A stretch of DNA of 23,028 nucleotides, taken from NCBI GenBank assembly GCA_945900935.1, contig CAMDKT010000018.1, positions 1-23,028 of the forward strand, written 5' to 3'. Source of the stretch: Candidatus Sulfopaludibacter sp. SbA3 (GTDB lineage: Bacteria; Acidobacteriota; Terriglobia; Bryobacterales; Bryobacteraceae). Made by a program: the position numbers and the translations under genes. This document shows positions 8,297 to 14,935 of the stretch, piece after piece (the first letter of the stretch is position 1; every line of letters begins with the position of its first letter). The notes beneath the pieces are model-generated. The model did not search any database and was not told where the DNA came from. It saw only the letters and a program-made list of their open reading frames with translations.

Positions 8297-8686
8297 CTAG
8301 CGCGGTTGCTTACCCTTGAGTTCCGACATGATCCGGGAAAACTTCTTCCGCTGCTCTTCATTGAGGACCTTATCAATCTGTGACTTGCTGCTTGCCATGA
8401 GCTCTTCCATTTGCGAATGGAGCATCTGATAGTAAAGCGAAAAATCGTCGAGCGCCGTTTCAATTTCGGCGGCCTGGTCCGGTGTCAGATGCAGTTCGCG
8501 CTTCAGGTGTGTAAGCGTCTGTTCCTTCGTTGAGTCTTTCCAGTCCGAGGCTACCTGTTTGGCCGATACAGGCTGAGAAATCAGTTTATAGATGACGGCC
8601 CCGGCCAATGTTCCGCAGAAAAACACCAGACTCAGAGTCAGGAGTATCTGTGGATTTTTCCAAGCGGGCTGTATGCGTCCGATCAT
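8297..8686 (-). CDS. Membrane-anchored CpxP/Spy-like (LTxxQ) stress protein
   Basis: The 129-residue protein has a short basic N-terminus, a single membrane segment (about residues 13-36, ILLTLSLVFFCGTLAGAVIY) and a helical periplasmic domain. That domain carries two LTxxQ-type motifs, LTPDQAAEIE and LNEEQRKKF, as in the CpxP/Spy/heavy-metal-resistance family. These bind misfolded proteins or metals in the periplasm and help control envelope-stress regulators. It follows the anti-sigma gene by 18 bases, an arrangement common for ECF systems with a periplasmic sensor. The link to sensing is inferred from gene order. Confidence 0.75.
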   Translation of the reverse strand: MIGRIQPAWKNPQILLTLSLVFFCGTLAGAVIYKLISQPVSAKQVASDWKDSTKEQTLTHLKRELHLTPDQAAEIETALDDFSLYYQMLHSQMEELMASSKSQIDKVLNEEQRKKFSRIMSELKGKQPR

Positions 8687-8704
8687 TGGTTATAGGTCCG
8701 CGTT

Positions 8705-9187
8705 TCAATCGGAGAACGACGCCATCGTCGCCAGAAAATATTCCCGGTCCTGCCTGACATCCACGCCAAATCCGGCCTGCGCCGCTGCCGGAGTAACTCG
8801 GGGTTGCGCCATCATTTCCACCGGTGTCCGCGCCAACTCCGGCTGTCCGCCCGTCGTGGCGAGCAGGAAAGAGGCCATCAGCAGGAAGAGCGCACCCGTG
8901 GCGTACACAAGCCGCCGCCCAAACACCGGGTCCAACAAGAGATTCCAGAACGACGGGAGGCCCTGCTCTTCCACCCGATGCATGACCCGCGCATAGAAAC
9001 CGGCCGCCGGCTCTGGCGCGTGCGTCGTCCGCAAGCCGCGGATCGCGCCGGAATGGAGCCGAATTGCTGTCAGCTCGGCCACACAATCGGCGCACACCGC
9101 CAGATGCGCGGCTACCTTTTCCTTTTCACCGGCGCGCAGACACCCTTGCAGGATGTCTTCCAGTTGGCTTCGTACAGGCTCATGCAT
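8705..9187 (-). CDS. Zinc-type anti-sigma factor (single membrane segment)
   Basis: The 160-residue protein has the zinc-binding anti-sigma signature near its N-terminus: H28, C32 and C35 in HLAVCADC (H-x3-C-x2-C), within a helical domain that would hold the sigma factor. One hydrophobic segment follows (LVYATGALFLLMASFLLA, about residues 93-110), with a short periplasmic tail. It lies 33 bases downstream of the ECF sigma gene, so it is its likely cognate regulator. GAGG about 7 bases before the ATG supports the start. The tail has no recognised sensor domain, which fits sensing by the CpxP-like neighbour. Confidence 0.85.
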   Translation of the reverse strand: MHEPVRSQLEDILQGCLRAGEKEKVAAHLAVCADCVAELTAIRLHSGAIRGLRTTHAPEPAAGFYARVMHRVEEQGLPSFWNLLLDPVFGRRLVYATGALFLLMASFLLATTGGQPELARTPVEMMAQPRVTPAAAQAGFGVDVRQDREYFLATMASFSD

Positions 9188-9220
9188 TGCTTTGCCTCGT
9201 TACCGCTCCGCCCCCCCGCG

Positions 9221-9931
9221 CTACTGCCCCAACGCTAATTTAGCGGGAAAGCGCCCTAAGCGCTGTGCCGCCTTTACCAGTTTTTGCCGCGCGCGAAAAA
9301 GCTTGACCTTTATTGTATTCTCATTCATTCCAGTCATGCCCGCCAACTCCTCCACCGAGTGCCCTTCCACTTCCTTCAACAACAACAGGCTCCGGTCCTC
9401 TTCAGAGATTTTTTCCAATAACTTGACCGCGAGGTCCCGTTGCGCCAGTACTTCGTCGATTGGCAGGCCAGGATCCACCGCCGCGCCCGAGTTCTCCATC
9501 ATCATCGCGTCGTCTTCGGAGAAATCGCTCTCATACACCAGCTTTCGAACCTTCTTCTTCCGCAGGTAGTCGTAGCATTCGTTCACGGTGATTTTATAAA
9601 TCCACGTCAGCAGCGAGCTTCGAAAATCGAAATTGCGGATGGAAAAATAGACTTTGGCGAAGACCTGTTGCGCGATGTCTTCGGCGTCATTGTGGTTCCG
9701 CAGAATGCCATAGATGATCGAGAACACTTTCGACTGGTACCGTTCCACGAGGTCCCGGAACGCCATTTCGTCGCCGTTTTGCACGCGCCGCACCAATCCG
9801 CATTCTTCTTCTCGATTGACTTCCACTTTGGCCCTGCTTCGGGTCTCGGTTCCCGCGACGGGAAAGTCCAGAATACCAGTCATTCCGCTCATATACGGTC
9901 GGACGCGCCCAGAAACGGACTGGTTTCTCAT
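9221..9931 (-). CDS. ECF-type RNA polymerase sigma factor (RpoE-like)
   Basis: The 236-residue protein has sigma region 2 at about residues 57-125 (FRDLVERYQSKVFSII, then NDAEDIAQQVFAKVY and the WIYKITVNECYDYLRKKK end). Region 4 lies at about 164-220 (LLLLKEVEGHSVEELAGM, then NENTIKVKLFRARQKL). These bind the -10 and -35 elements. It leads an apparent operon with the anti-sigma and CpxP-like genes. The start is uncertain: ATG at 9931 is reported, but ATGs at 9892 and 9883 would still leave the complete domains, and none has a good ribosome binding site. The first 40 residues are unlike other ECF factors and may be untranslated. Confidence 0.93.
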   Translation of the reverse strand: MRNQSVSGRVRPYMSGMTGILDFPVAGTETRSRAKVEVNREEECGLVRRVQNGDEMAFRDLVERYQSKVFSIIYGILRNHNDAEDIAQQVFAKVYFSIRNFDFRSSLLTWIYKITVNECYDYLRKKKVRKLVYESDFSEDDAMMMENSGAAVDPGLPIDEVLAQRDLAVKLLEKISEEDRSLLLLKEVEGHSVEELAGMTGMNENTIKVKLFRARQKLVKAAQRLGRFPAKLALGQ

Positions 9932-9973
9932 TTATTGAGGGAATCCATTGCGACGCGCCCGCATCTAAATATT

Positions 9974-10002
9974 TTGAAACTACTCCCTTCCAGCGCTAGA
10001 CT
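9974..10002 (+). promoter_or_regulatory. Promoter of the A-type Fe-S carrier gene
   Basis: TTGAAA (9974-9979) is followed after exactly 17 bases by TAGACT (9997-10002), close to the sigma-70 consensus. The predicted transcription start is near 10009, about 23 bases before the coding start, with an AAGGAG ribosome binding site in between. Confidence 0.6.
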
Positions 10003-10031
10003 GGAAATGGAGTCCTGGTAAGGAGAATGAA

Positions 10032-10361
10032 ATGAGCATGGTTCAGTTAACGGAGCGCGCCGTTACCAAAGTGGCCGAGATTCTGGATACCCAGGAGCCG
10101 AAACCGGCCGGTTTGCGGATCTCGGTGGTCGGTGGAGGCTGTTCGGGTTTCAGCTATTCGATGGCCTTTGAGAACAACCCCACAATGATGGATAAGACCT
10201 TGAAATATGGGCCACTGCAGGTTTTTGTGGACCAGGCCAGCTTGATCTATCTGGAAGGCGCGGAGGTCGACTACGTCGAGGCCCTGGAAGGTTCCGGCTT
10301 CAAGTTCAGCAATCCGAACGTGAAGTCCACCTGCGGCTGCGGCAGTTCTTTCAGCGCGTAA
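10032..10361 (+). CDS. A-type iron-sulfur cluster carrier (HesB/IscA/ErpA family)
   Basis: The 109-residue protein has the three conserved cysteines that bind the cluster: C37 in GGGCSGF, and C101 and C103 in STCGCGSSF. It has the family's usual length and the typical ISVVGGGCSGFSYSMAF core. It delivers Fe-S clusters from a scaffold to target proteins in the cytosol. AAGGAG at 10020-10025, six bases before ATG 10032, supports the start. It appears to be a single-gene unit and is divergent from the sigma factor gene. No other Isc or Suf genes are in the window, so ErpA, IscA and SufA cannot be told apart. Confidence 0.93.
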   Translation: MSMVQLTERAVTKVAEILDTQEPKPAGLRISVVGGGCSGFSYSMAFENNPTMMDKTLKYGPLQVFVDQASLIYLEGAEVDYVEALEGSGFKFSNPNVKSTCGCGSSFSA

Positions 10362-10805
10362 GAAAACGCACCATGAGCGGGGCTGATTCAGCTCCCCCGC
10401 TCGGCGCTTGTCAGCGCCACCCGCCATTGCGGTGTCTCACGACACGTTCCCGCTCGAGGAAATGATCCGCTGATTTCCTCGGCGGGCGACTCCGTGTACC
10501 GTGCGCAAAGCGGCGGTTCGCCGCCATCAAACGCTCCGGACACGGTGTTTTCGGCGCGTCCGGATGTTCTTGCGCACACAACCGTAGGGCGCGTCGCGGA
10601 GCCGATGCCCCGCCTCGACGAAAGCAGTTCGCCTCCCGTGCGGCATCTGCATTCCCAACTGCCCGGTCTAGGCTCGTGATAAGACCGTTGGAATCGAATC
10701 CGGCGCGCTCTTATTCATTACTGCCAGCCGGCCAAGTCTCTCTGGAAACGCCGACGGCGGCGAGGCACGCCATCTGCCGGGGAAGACTTGCTCGACACAC
10801 CAACA
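10362..10805. other. Gene-free stretch between the Fe-S carrier and PEP-CTERM genes
   Basis: No convincing coding region is seen. Short open frames on both strands lack family motifs and ribosome binding sites. An imperfect hairpin at about 10374-10401 (GAGCGGGG pairing with CCCCGCTC) directly after the Fe-S carrier may help end its transcript. The inverted repeat at 10449-10486 is listed separately. The rest shows nothing I can name. Confidence 0.5.
10449..10486. repeat. Long inverted repeat (structured element, no U-tract)
   Basis: GAGGAAAT (10456-10463) pairs perfectly with ATTTCCTC (10473-10480) over a 9-base loop. The stem continues outward with C-G, T-G and CCCG-CGGG pairs, leaving one bulged C at 10453, for about 14 base pairs. 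No run of T follows on either side, so it does not look like an ordinary intrinsic terminator. Confidence 0.55.
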
Positions 10806-10835
10806 AAATAGACCAGCCTTTCGGCTGGCCTATTT
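10806..10835 (-). terminator. Terminator of the PEP-CTERM gene
   Basis: The hairpin AAATAG-A-CCAGCC / GGCTGG-C-CTATTT has a 4-base loop and one A-C mismatch. On the minus strand it is followed by a T-rich stretch (TATTTTGTTG). It lies 24 bases beyond the PEP-CTERM stop codon, and its symmetry also allows it to act rightward. Confidence 0.75.
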
Positions 10836-10859
10836 GATCCAATCGTCGAAGGTACTTTC

Positions 10860-11618
10860 CTACCTCTTGCGGCGGCGCAGGGCTGCGATTCCCACCAGAC
10901 CAGCGCCCATCAGGACGAAAGTCATCGGTTCCGGCACGCCGTTCACAAGCACGCCGATCACCACCGGCGCTTCCGCGTAAAACGAGTTGGTGTAGCTGGT
11001 AAGGCCACTAGTAGCAGTCCCGCCTAATCCATTCGTTGCATTAAAGTCGATGACGTCGTTGACGTAAAAAGTATTGCCAAACGCCGCAAACATCGACTGG
11101 GAACTGGTAGGGTTGACGCATCCTTGACAAACTGCTGCCGCTAGATTGACGAAATTCCCAGCCCCATCGTGATGTCTTTTGTTGACCGTCAAACTCCCGT
11201 CGCCGAAGAATCCCGCTGCCGATTGGTTGATTTCGACGATCGAACTCGCGGCACCAGCGGTTCCGACGACGCGAATCTGATTACGCCACGCCACTGCCTG
11301 ATCGGTACCGCTTCCCGCTGGGTTGGAGAGAGTGAAAAAGTCCAACCCCCCGGGCGCATCCGAAAAGGACACCGAAAAGCCATTCGTCCCAAGGTTGGTG
11401 AATGTGACCTGAAGGTCGGCGGAGGTGATCGCGGCAGCAAAGTAGGTCGTTGTCGGCGTACCGATGATGCCCAAATTGCTGAGCGTCCACTGGTCCACGT
11501 TACCGACTGTGCAGCTAACACCGGCAAGTAAATTCAGCGTGGTGTTGCTGCAAGCGGCACCGAAAGAATTTATAGATGCGACGGCGAGAATCGCAGCCGC
11601 GAGAAGAAACTTTTTCAT
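10860..11618 (-). CDS. PEP-CTERM sorting-signal protein, secreted, unknown function
   Basis: The 252-residue protein has an N-terminal signal peptide (MKKFLLAAAILAVASINSFG). Its C-terminus is a textbook PEP-CTERM signal: VPEP at about 228-231, a hydrophobic segment (MTFVLMGAGLVGIAAL) and an RRRKR tail. Such proteins are cleaved by an exosortase and placed on the surface or in the extracellular matrix. The mature part is rich in Gly, Ala, Ser, Thr and Asn, with short beta-like stretches and cysteines (AACSN, SCTVG, CQGC), and matches no domain I recognise. GGAGG eight bases before ATG 11618 supports the start. It is a single-gene unit with its own promoter and terminator. No exosortase gene is in the window. 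Confidence 0.9.
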   Translation of the reverse strand: MKKFLLAAAILAVASINSFGAACSNTTLNLLAGVSCTVGNVDQWTLSNLGIIGTPTTTYFAAAITSADLQVTFTNLGTNGFSVSFSDAPGGLDFFTLSNPAGSGTDQAVAWRNQIRVVGTAGAASSIVEINQSAAGFFGDGSLTVNKRHHDGAGNFVNLAAAVCQGCVNPTSSQSMFAAFGNTFYVNDVIDFNATNGLGGTATSGLTSYTNSFYAEAPVVIGVLVNGVPEPMTFVLMGAGLVGIAALRRRKR

Positions 11619-11682
11619 TTAGAGAGCCTCCGAAGCTCGAAATGTGATCCTGAAGCGATTGTGAGACACGCTACACAATTGT

Positions 11683-11746
11683 CTTCAGTTCTAAGTAAGT
11701 ATACGAGTGGGACTAAAGTAGTGTCAAGAAATTACTTCAGTCCTAA
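11683..11746. promoter_or_regulatory. Three-copy operator-like motif around the PEP-CTERM promoter
   Basis: On the minus strand TTAGGACTGAAG (11735-11746) lies just upstream of the -35 box and TTAGAACTGAAG (11683-11694) lies at the predicted transcription start. A third copy in the opposite orientation (GTGGGACTAAAG on the plus strand, 11707-11718) fills the spacer between -35 and -10. The two same-orientation copies differ at one base. A repressor covering all three would block the promoter. The protein is unknown. Confidence 0.5.
11698..11727 (-). promoter_or_regulatory. Promoter of the PEP-CTERM gene
   Basis: On the minus strand a perfect -35 box TTGACA (11722-11727) is followed after 18 bases by TATACT (11698-11703). 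This gives a start near 11691 and a leader of about 70 bases that contains the GGAGG ribosome binding site. It is the strongest promoter-like sequence in the window. Confidence 0.75.
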
Positions 11747-12037
11747 TTTTACATGGTACTATTTCTCTATCGTATGGGGAGTACAACCGTAAAAGATTGA
11801 AAACACGCGATTTATGTAAAAATGCGCCCGAACTGGCCCGGTCTTAGAAGGCCATCACCTCAGGCCTGAGAAATTCTTGCAAGACATTACGATATGTATA
11901 CGCCTAAATTCGACCATTCCAGCGCCCCCGCGTCATCGATTCTGATACCCCCCACGTGCCCCCTCGGAATATTACCAATAGTACTACTGTCTGCCGCCAG
12001 CGAACGGTAGCACGTTCGTGCGATCCTCTAAAGTAGC
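11747..12037. other. Intergenic region upstream of murQ
   Basis: No gene is seen. It holds a perfect 12-base palindrome CTCAGGCCTGAG (11859-11870) and, just before murQ, a GCACGTTCGTGC near-palindrome (12010-12021). The latter overlaps an inverted repeat CGAACG/CGTTCG (12001-12006 and 12013-12018). These may be operators for murQ, but no clear promoter was found here. Confidence 0.4.
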
Positions 12038-12934
12038 ATGGACCATTTGGGCCGATTGGAAACCGAACAGCAAAACCCTCGCTCACGGATGATCGACAGC
12101 GTGCCGACGGCGGAACTGCTAGACATCATTAATAAGGAAGATGCCGGCGTCGCCCCAGCCGTGAGTACCGCGATCGGACAGATGGCTCCGTTTCTGGATC
12201 GATTGGCGGACCGGGTCCGCAAGGGTGGAAGGCTCTTTTATATAGGAGCGGGTAGCAGCGGCCGGCTGGGCGTTTTGGACGCATCCGAGTGCCCGCCAAC
12301 TTTCGGCGTATCCGCCGATGTCGTGCAAGGGATTATCGCCGGCGGCGAATCCGCGTTAAGCCGCGCCACCGAAGCTTCGGAAGATGACCCCGCCGCCGGA
12401 GCCCGTGACTTGGCCGCCCGTGGTTTCCGGCGGGAAGACACTTTGGTAGGCATCGCCGCGAGCGGACGAACGCCGTACGTGATCGGTGCCATTCGCGCGG
12501 CGCGATCGATGGGCGCTCTGACGGCGGCCTTAGTCTGCGTCGAAAATAGCGTGCTGGCCGGGGAGGCCGAATGCGCAATCGAAGTTCCAGTGGGTCCGGA
12601 GGTCGTCACCGGTTCGACACGAATGAAGGCCGGCACGGCCGCCAAAATGGTCCTGAACATGTTAAGCACCGGCTTGATGATTCGCCTGGGATACACCTAT
12701 GGCAACCTGATGGTGAATGTACAACCGAGGAATGAAAAACTCCGCGACAGAGCACGCCGTATTATCGAGGAATCGGCAGGAATGGATCCCGATTCGGCGG
12801 CGGAGCTGCTGGACAAGGCGGGCAACGATGTTCGAACCGCGATCGTCATGGCAAAGAAGGGCGTGACGCGGGGGGAGGCGGCGAAAATGTTAGAAAGCAA
12901 AATGGGTATACTGGCGGAGGTTTTGAATGGATAG
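12038..12934 (+). CDS. murQ: N-acetylmuramic acid 6-phosphate etherase MurQ
   Basis: MurQ cleaves the D-lactyl ether of N-acetylmuramic acid 6-phosphate to give GlcNAc 6-phosphate, recycling the sugar from peptidoglycan turnover in the cytosol. The 298-residue length is typical. The SIS-fold sugar-phosphate site is intact: LFYIGAGSSGRLGVLDASE, with E84 as the catalytic acid, and E115 in TEASEDDP as the second conserved acid. VVTGSTRMKAGTAAKMVLNM and the YGNLMVNVQPRNEKLRDRA signature follow. The ATG at 12038 fits the family's N-terminus (LETEQQNPRS), although the ribosome binding site is weak. Its 3' end overlaps murA by 8 bases, so the two are probably translated together. Anhydro-MurNAc kinase and transporters are not in the window. 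Confidence 0.97.
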   Translation: MDHLGRLETEQQNPRSRMIDSVPTAELLDIINKEDAGVAPAVSTAIGQMAPFLDRLADRVRKGGRLFYIGAGSSGRLGVLDASECPPTFGVSADVVQGIIAGGESALSRATEASEDDPAAGARDLAARGFRREDTLVGIAASGRTPYVIGAIRAARSMGALTAALVCVENSVLAGEAECAIEVPVGPEVVTGSTRMKAGTAAKMVLNMLSTGLMIRLGYTYGNLMVNVQPRNEKLRDRARRIIEESAGMDPDSAAELLDKAGNDVRTAIVMAKKGVTRGEAAKMLESKMGILAEVLNG

Positions 12935-14189
12935 GTTCGTCATCGACGGCGGCGTGGCGCTGCGAGGTCGCGTGGAGACCAGCGGAGCGAAGAACTCCGC
13001 GCTTCCGGCGCTGGCAGCTTGCCTGCTCACCGAAGATCCGGTGATACTGCACCGGATCCCGCGCGTCAAGGACATCCGTACCATGATCGAGCTCCTGAGA
13101 CACATGGGGGCGGCCGTGGAAGACAGCGGAAACGGCCCGCTGACAGTCACCGGAGGAGCGAATCTGGAGCCGGTTGCGCCTTATGAGGTAGTGAAAACAA
13201 TGCGCGCCTCCAGTCTGGTGCTGGGTCCGCTTGTCGGCCGGTTCCGGCGAGCGCGCGTTTCCTTGCCCGGCGGCTGCGCCATCGGTGCCCGGCCCATAGA
13301 TCTGCATATGCGCGGGTTGGAGCAACTTGGCGCGCGGATCGAACAGACACACGGGTATATTGAGGCCACCGCTCCCAACGGGTTGCTTGGCGCTACGGTG
13401 CGATTCGACCGGATCACCGTGACCGGAACAGAGGATATTCTGATGGCCGCCGTGTTGGCGCGCGGCGAGACCGTGATTCAGAATGCGGCGCGCGAACCCG
13501 AAGTGGTGGATCTCGCCGCATTGCTGACGAAAATGGGAGCTTCGATTGAGGGGGCGGGGACGCCGGTCATTCGCATTCAAGGCGTTGAGCGGCTTCATGG
13601 CGCCGAACATACGATTATCGCGGACCGGATTGAAGCGGGCACGCTCGCCATCGGCGCGGCCATTACTGGCGGAGATGTAGAGGTGGCCGGGTGCGTTCCG
13701 GAACATCTTACGGCGCTGTGCGCGAAGCTCCGTTTGGCCGGAGTTGATGTCGAGGCGACGGCACCCGATGTGCTTCGCGTACGACGCACTGGGCCGCTTC
13801 GGAGCGTTGACATGGTTACGGAAGAGCATCCCGGGTTTGCCACCGACCTCCAGGCCCAGTACATGGCGCTGATGACCCAGGCCGAAGGGATTGCCATTGT
13901 CTCCGAACGGATTTTTGAGAACCGGTTCATGCACGTGCCGGAGTTGGCGCGTATGAGCGCGAGCATTCGCATCGATGGAAACCAAGCCATTGTCGCCGGA
14001 CCGCGCCGGTTGACGGGCGCGCATGTAATGGCATCGGATCTGCGCGCCAGCGCCTCGCTCGTATTGGCCGGACTGGTCGCGGAGGGGCAGACGATTGTCG
14101 ACCGCGTCTACCACATGGATCGCGGCTACGAGAACATTGAAGGCAAGCTCGCCGGGCTGGGAGCCCGGATTCGCCGCGAGCGAGAGTAG
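12927..14189 (+). CDS. murA: UDP-N-acetylglucosamine 1-carboxyvinyltransferase MurA
   Basis: MurA transfers enolpyruvate from PEP to UDP-GlcNAc, the first committed step of peptidoglycan synthesis in the cytosol. The 420 residues match the family. Visible are K22 in VETSGAKNSALPALAA (substrate binding) and the loop cysteine C117 in PGGCAIGARPIDLHMRGL, the residue alkylated by fosfomycin in sensitive enzymes. The EHPGFATDLQAQYMALMTQA motif and the ending DRGYENIEGKLAGLGARI are also present. Because the loop cysteine is kept rather than replaced by aspartate, fosfomycin sensitivity at the target is expected. The ATG at 12927 lies inside the last codons of murQ (8-base overlap), linking recycling and synthesis in one transcript. 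Confidence 0.97.
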   Translation: MDRFVIDGGVALRGRVETSGAKNSALPALAACLLTEDPVILHRIPRVKDIRTMIELLRHMGAAVEDSGNGPLTVTGGANLEPVAPYEVVKTMRASSLVLGPLVGRFRRARVSLPGGCAIGARPIDLHMRGLEQLGARIEQTHGYIEATAPNGLLGATVRFDRITVTGTEDILMAAVLARGETVIQNAAREPEVVDLAALLTKMGASIEGAGTPVIRIQGVERLHGAEHTIIADRIEAGTLAIGAAITGGDVEVAGCVPEHLTALCAKLRLAGVDVEATAPDVLRVRRTGPLRSVDMVTEEHPGFATDLQAQYMALMTQAEGIAIVSERIFENRFMHVPELARMSASIRIDGNQAIVAGPRRLTGAHVMASDLRASASLVLAGLVAEGQTIVDRVYHMDRGYENIEGKLAGLGARIRRERE

Positions 14190-14190
14190 T

Positions 14191-14232
14191 GATTTGGTGT
14201 TACCGAGCCGCGATTTGCTGTTACCGAGCCGC
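14191..14232 (+). repeat. Tandem duplication of a 21-base unit
   Basis: GATTTGGTGTTACCGAGCCG plus C (14191-14211) is immediately followed by the same 21 bases with one change (G to C at the seventh base, 14212-14232). It lies between the murA stop and the rhodanese ribosome binding site and has no assigned role. Confidence 0.85.
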
Positions 14233-14252
14233 AGACTTATGAGAGGATCAGA

Positions 14253-14621
14253 ATGAAACACGCCCCCGGCTTTTTAGCCATCGTCGAAGACGCAAAAACG
14301 CGAGTGGCGGAGATCACGGCGGCCGCCTATGCCGAACTGGCCGCCGCGGGATCGCCGATTGTTCTGATCGATGTACGCGAGGAGAGCGAATGGACCGCCG
14401 GTCACGCCGCGGGTGCCATTCATCTCAGCAAGGGCATTATTGAACGGGACATTGAGGCCCGATTGCCGGATACCGGTATTGCACTCGTGCTCTATTGCGG
14501 CGGCGGTTTTCGCTCCGCCCTCGCCGGTGACGCCATTCAACGGATGGGGTACACGAGCGTATTGTCGCTGGCGGGCGGCTGGCGCGCCTGGAAGGAGTCC
14601 GGACTGCCCATTGAAGCGTAG
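14253..14621 (+). CDS. Rhodanese-like sulfurtransferase
   Basis: The 122-residue single-domain protein has IVLIDVREESEWTAGHAAGAIHLSKG, the N-terminal rhodanese signature, and the active-site loop LYCGGGFRSALAGDAI with catalytic C82. AGGWRAWKESGLPIE closes the fold. Rhodaneses move sulfane sulfur, typically to cyanide or to sulfur-transfer partners. The partner here is unknown. GAGAGG 6 bases upstream of ATG 14253 supports the start. It may be transcribed with murQ-murA (63 bases after murA), but the tandem duplication in between could instead carry its own signals. Confidence 0.88.
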   Translation: MKHAPGFLAIVEDAKTRVAEITAAAYAELAAAGSPIVLIDVREESEWTAGHAAGAIHLSKGIIERDIEARLPDTGIALVLYCGGGFRSALAGDAIQRMGYTSVLSLAGGWRAWKESGLPIEA

Positions 14622-14660
14622 CGCCTTAGCGGAATAGGACCAATTCCAGACATTGCCAGA

Positions 14661-14930
14661 TTACATAAATGAGGCAGACAGACTCCAGAAAACGGAAGAA
14701 TTTAAAAAACCCTGGGACATGAACTCGAACCGGATCATCATCGCGCAAACTACACCGGAGTAAATGAAACCCGCCTCCAGAAATTCACCCTTTGTTTTTT
14801 GGTAAAAGACGAGCGCTAAATAATAAGCGAGCGGCCAGTTGCTCTCCGGCTGCATTCGGCCGCGGACGGCCAACAACCAGATCGTGAAGCCGCACAGGAC
14901 GAGCGCGTAGAGTTCGAATTCGCTAAACAT
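14661..14930 (-). CDS. Small membrane protein of unknown function, third gene of the cytochrome-barrel operon
   Basis: This 89-residue protein starts at ATG 14930, five bases after the barrel gene's stop codon, which suggests coupled translation. A longer in-frame start at 15038 would overlap the barrel gene and is rejected. It has a hydrophobic segment FELYALVLCGFTIWLLA (about residues 5-21), a possible short one around WPLAYYLALVF, and EAGFIYSGVVCAMMI (about 50-64), so two or three membrane passes. I recognise no family. Its position suggests a role in the neighbouring electron-transfer complex, perhaps as an inner-membrane or assembly component. That is inference from gene order alone. Confidence 0.6.
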   Translation of the reverse strand: MFSEFELYALVLCGFTIWLLAVRGRMQPESNWPLAYYLALVFYQKTKGEFLEAGFIYSGVVCAMMIRFEFMSQGFLNSSVFWSLSASFM

Positions 14931-14935
14931 GCCTG

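Noticed and set aside
14191..14232. Tandem repeat considered as a CRISPR or attachment site
   Set aside because: There are only two adjacent copies with no spacers, no cas genes and no integrase nearby.
12846..14261. 471-residue open frame antisense to murA
   Set aside because: It lies entirely opposite the well-supported murA and reads low-complexity His/Arg/Gly sequence with no motifs. Long antisense frames are expected in GC-rich genes.
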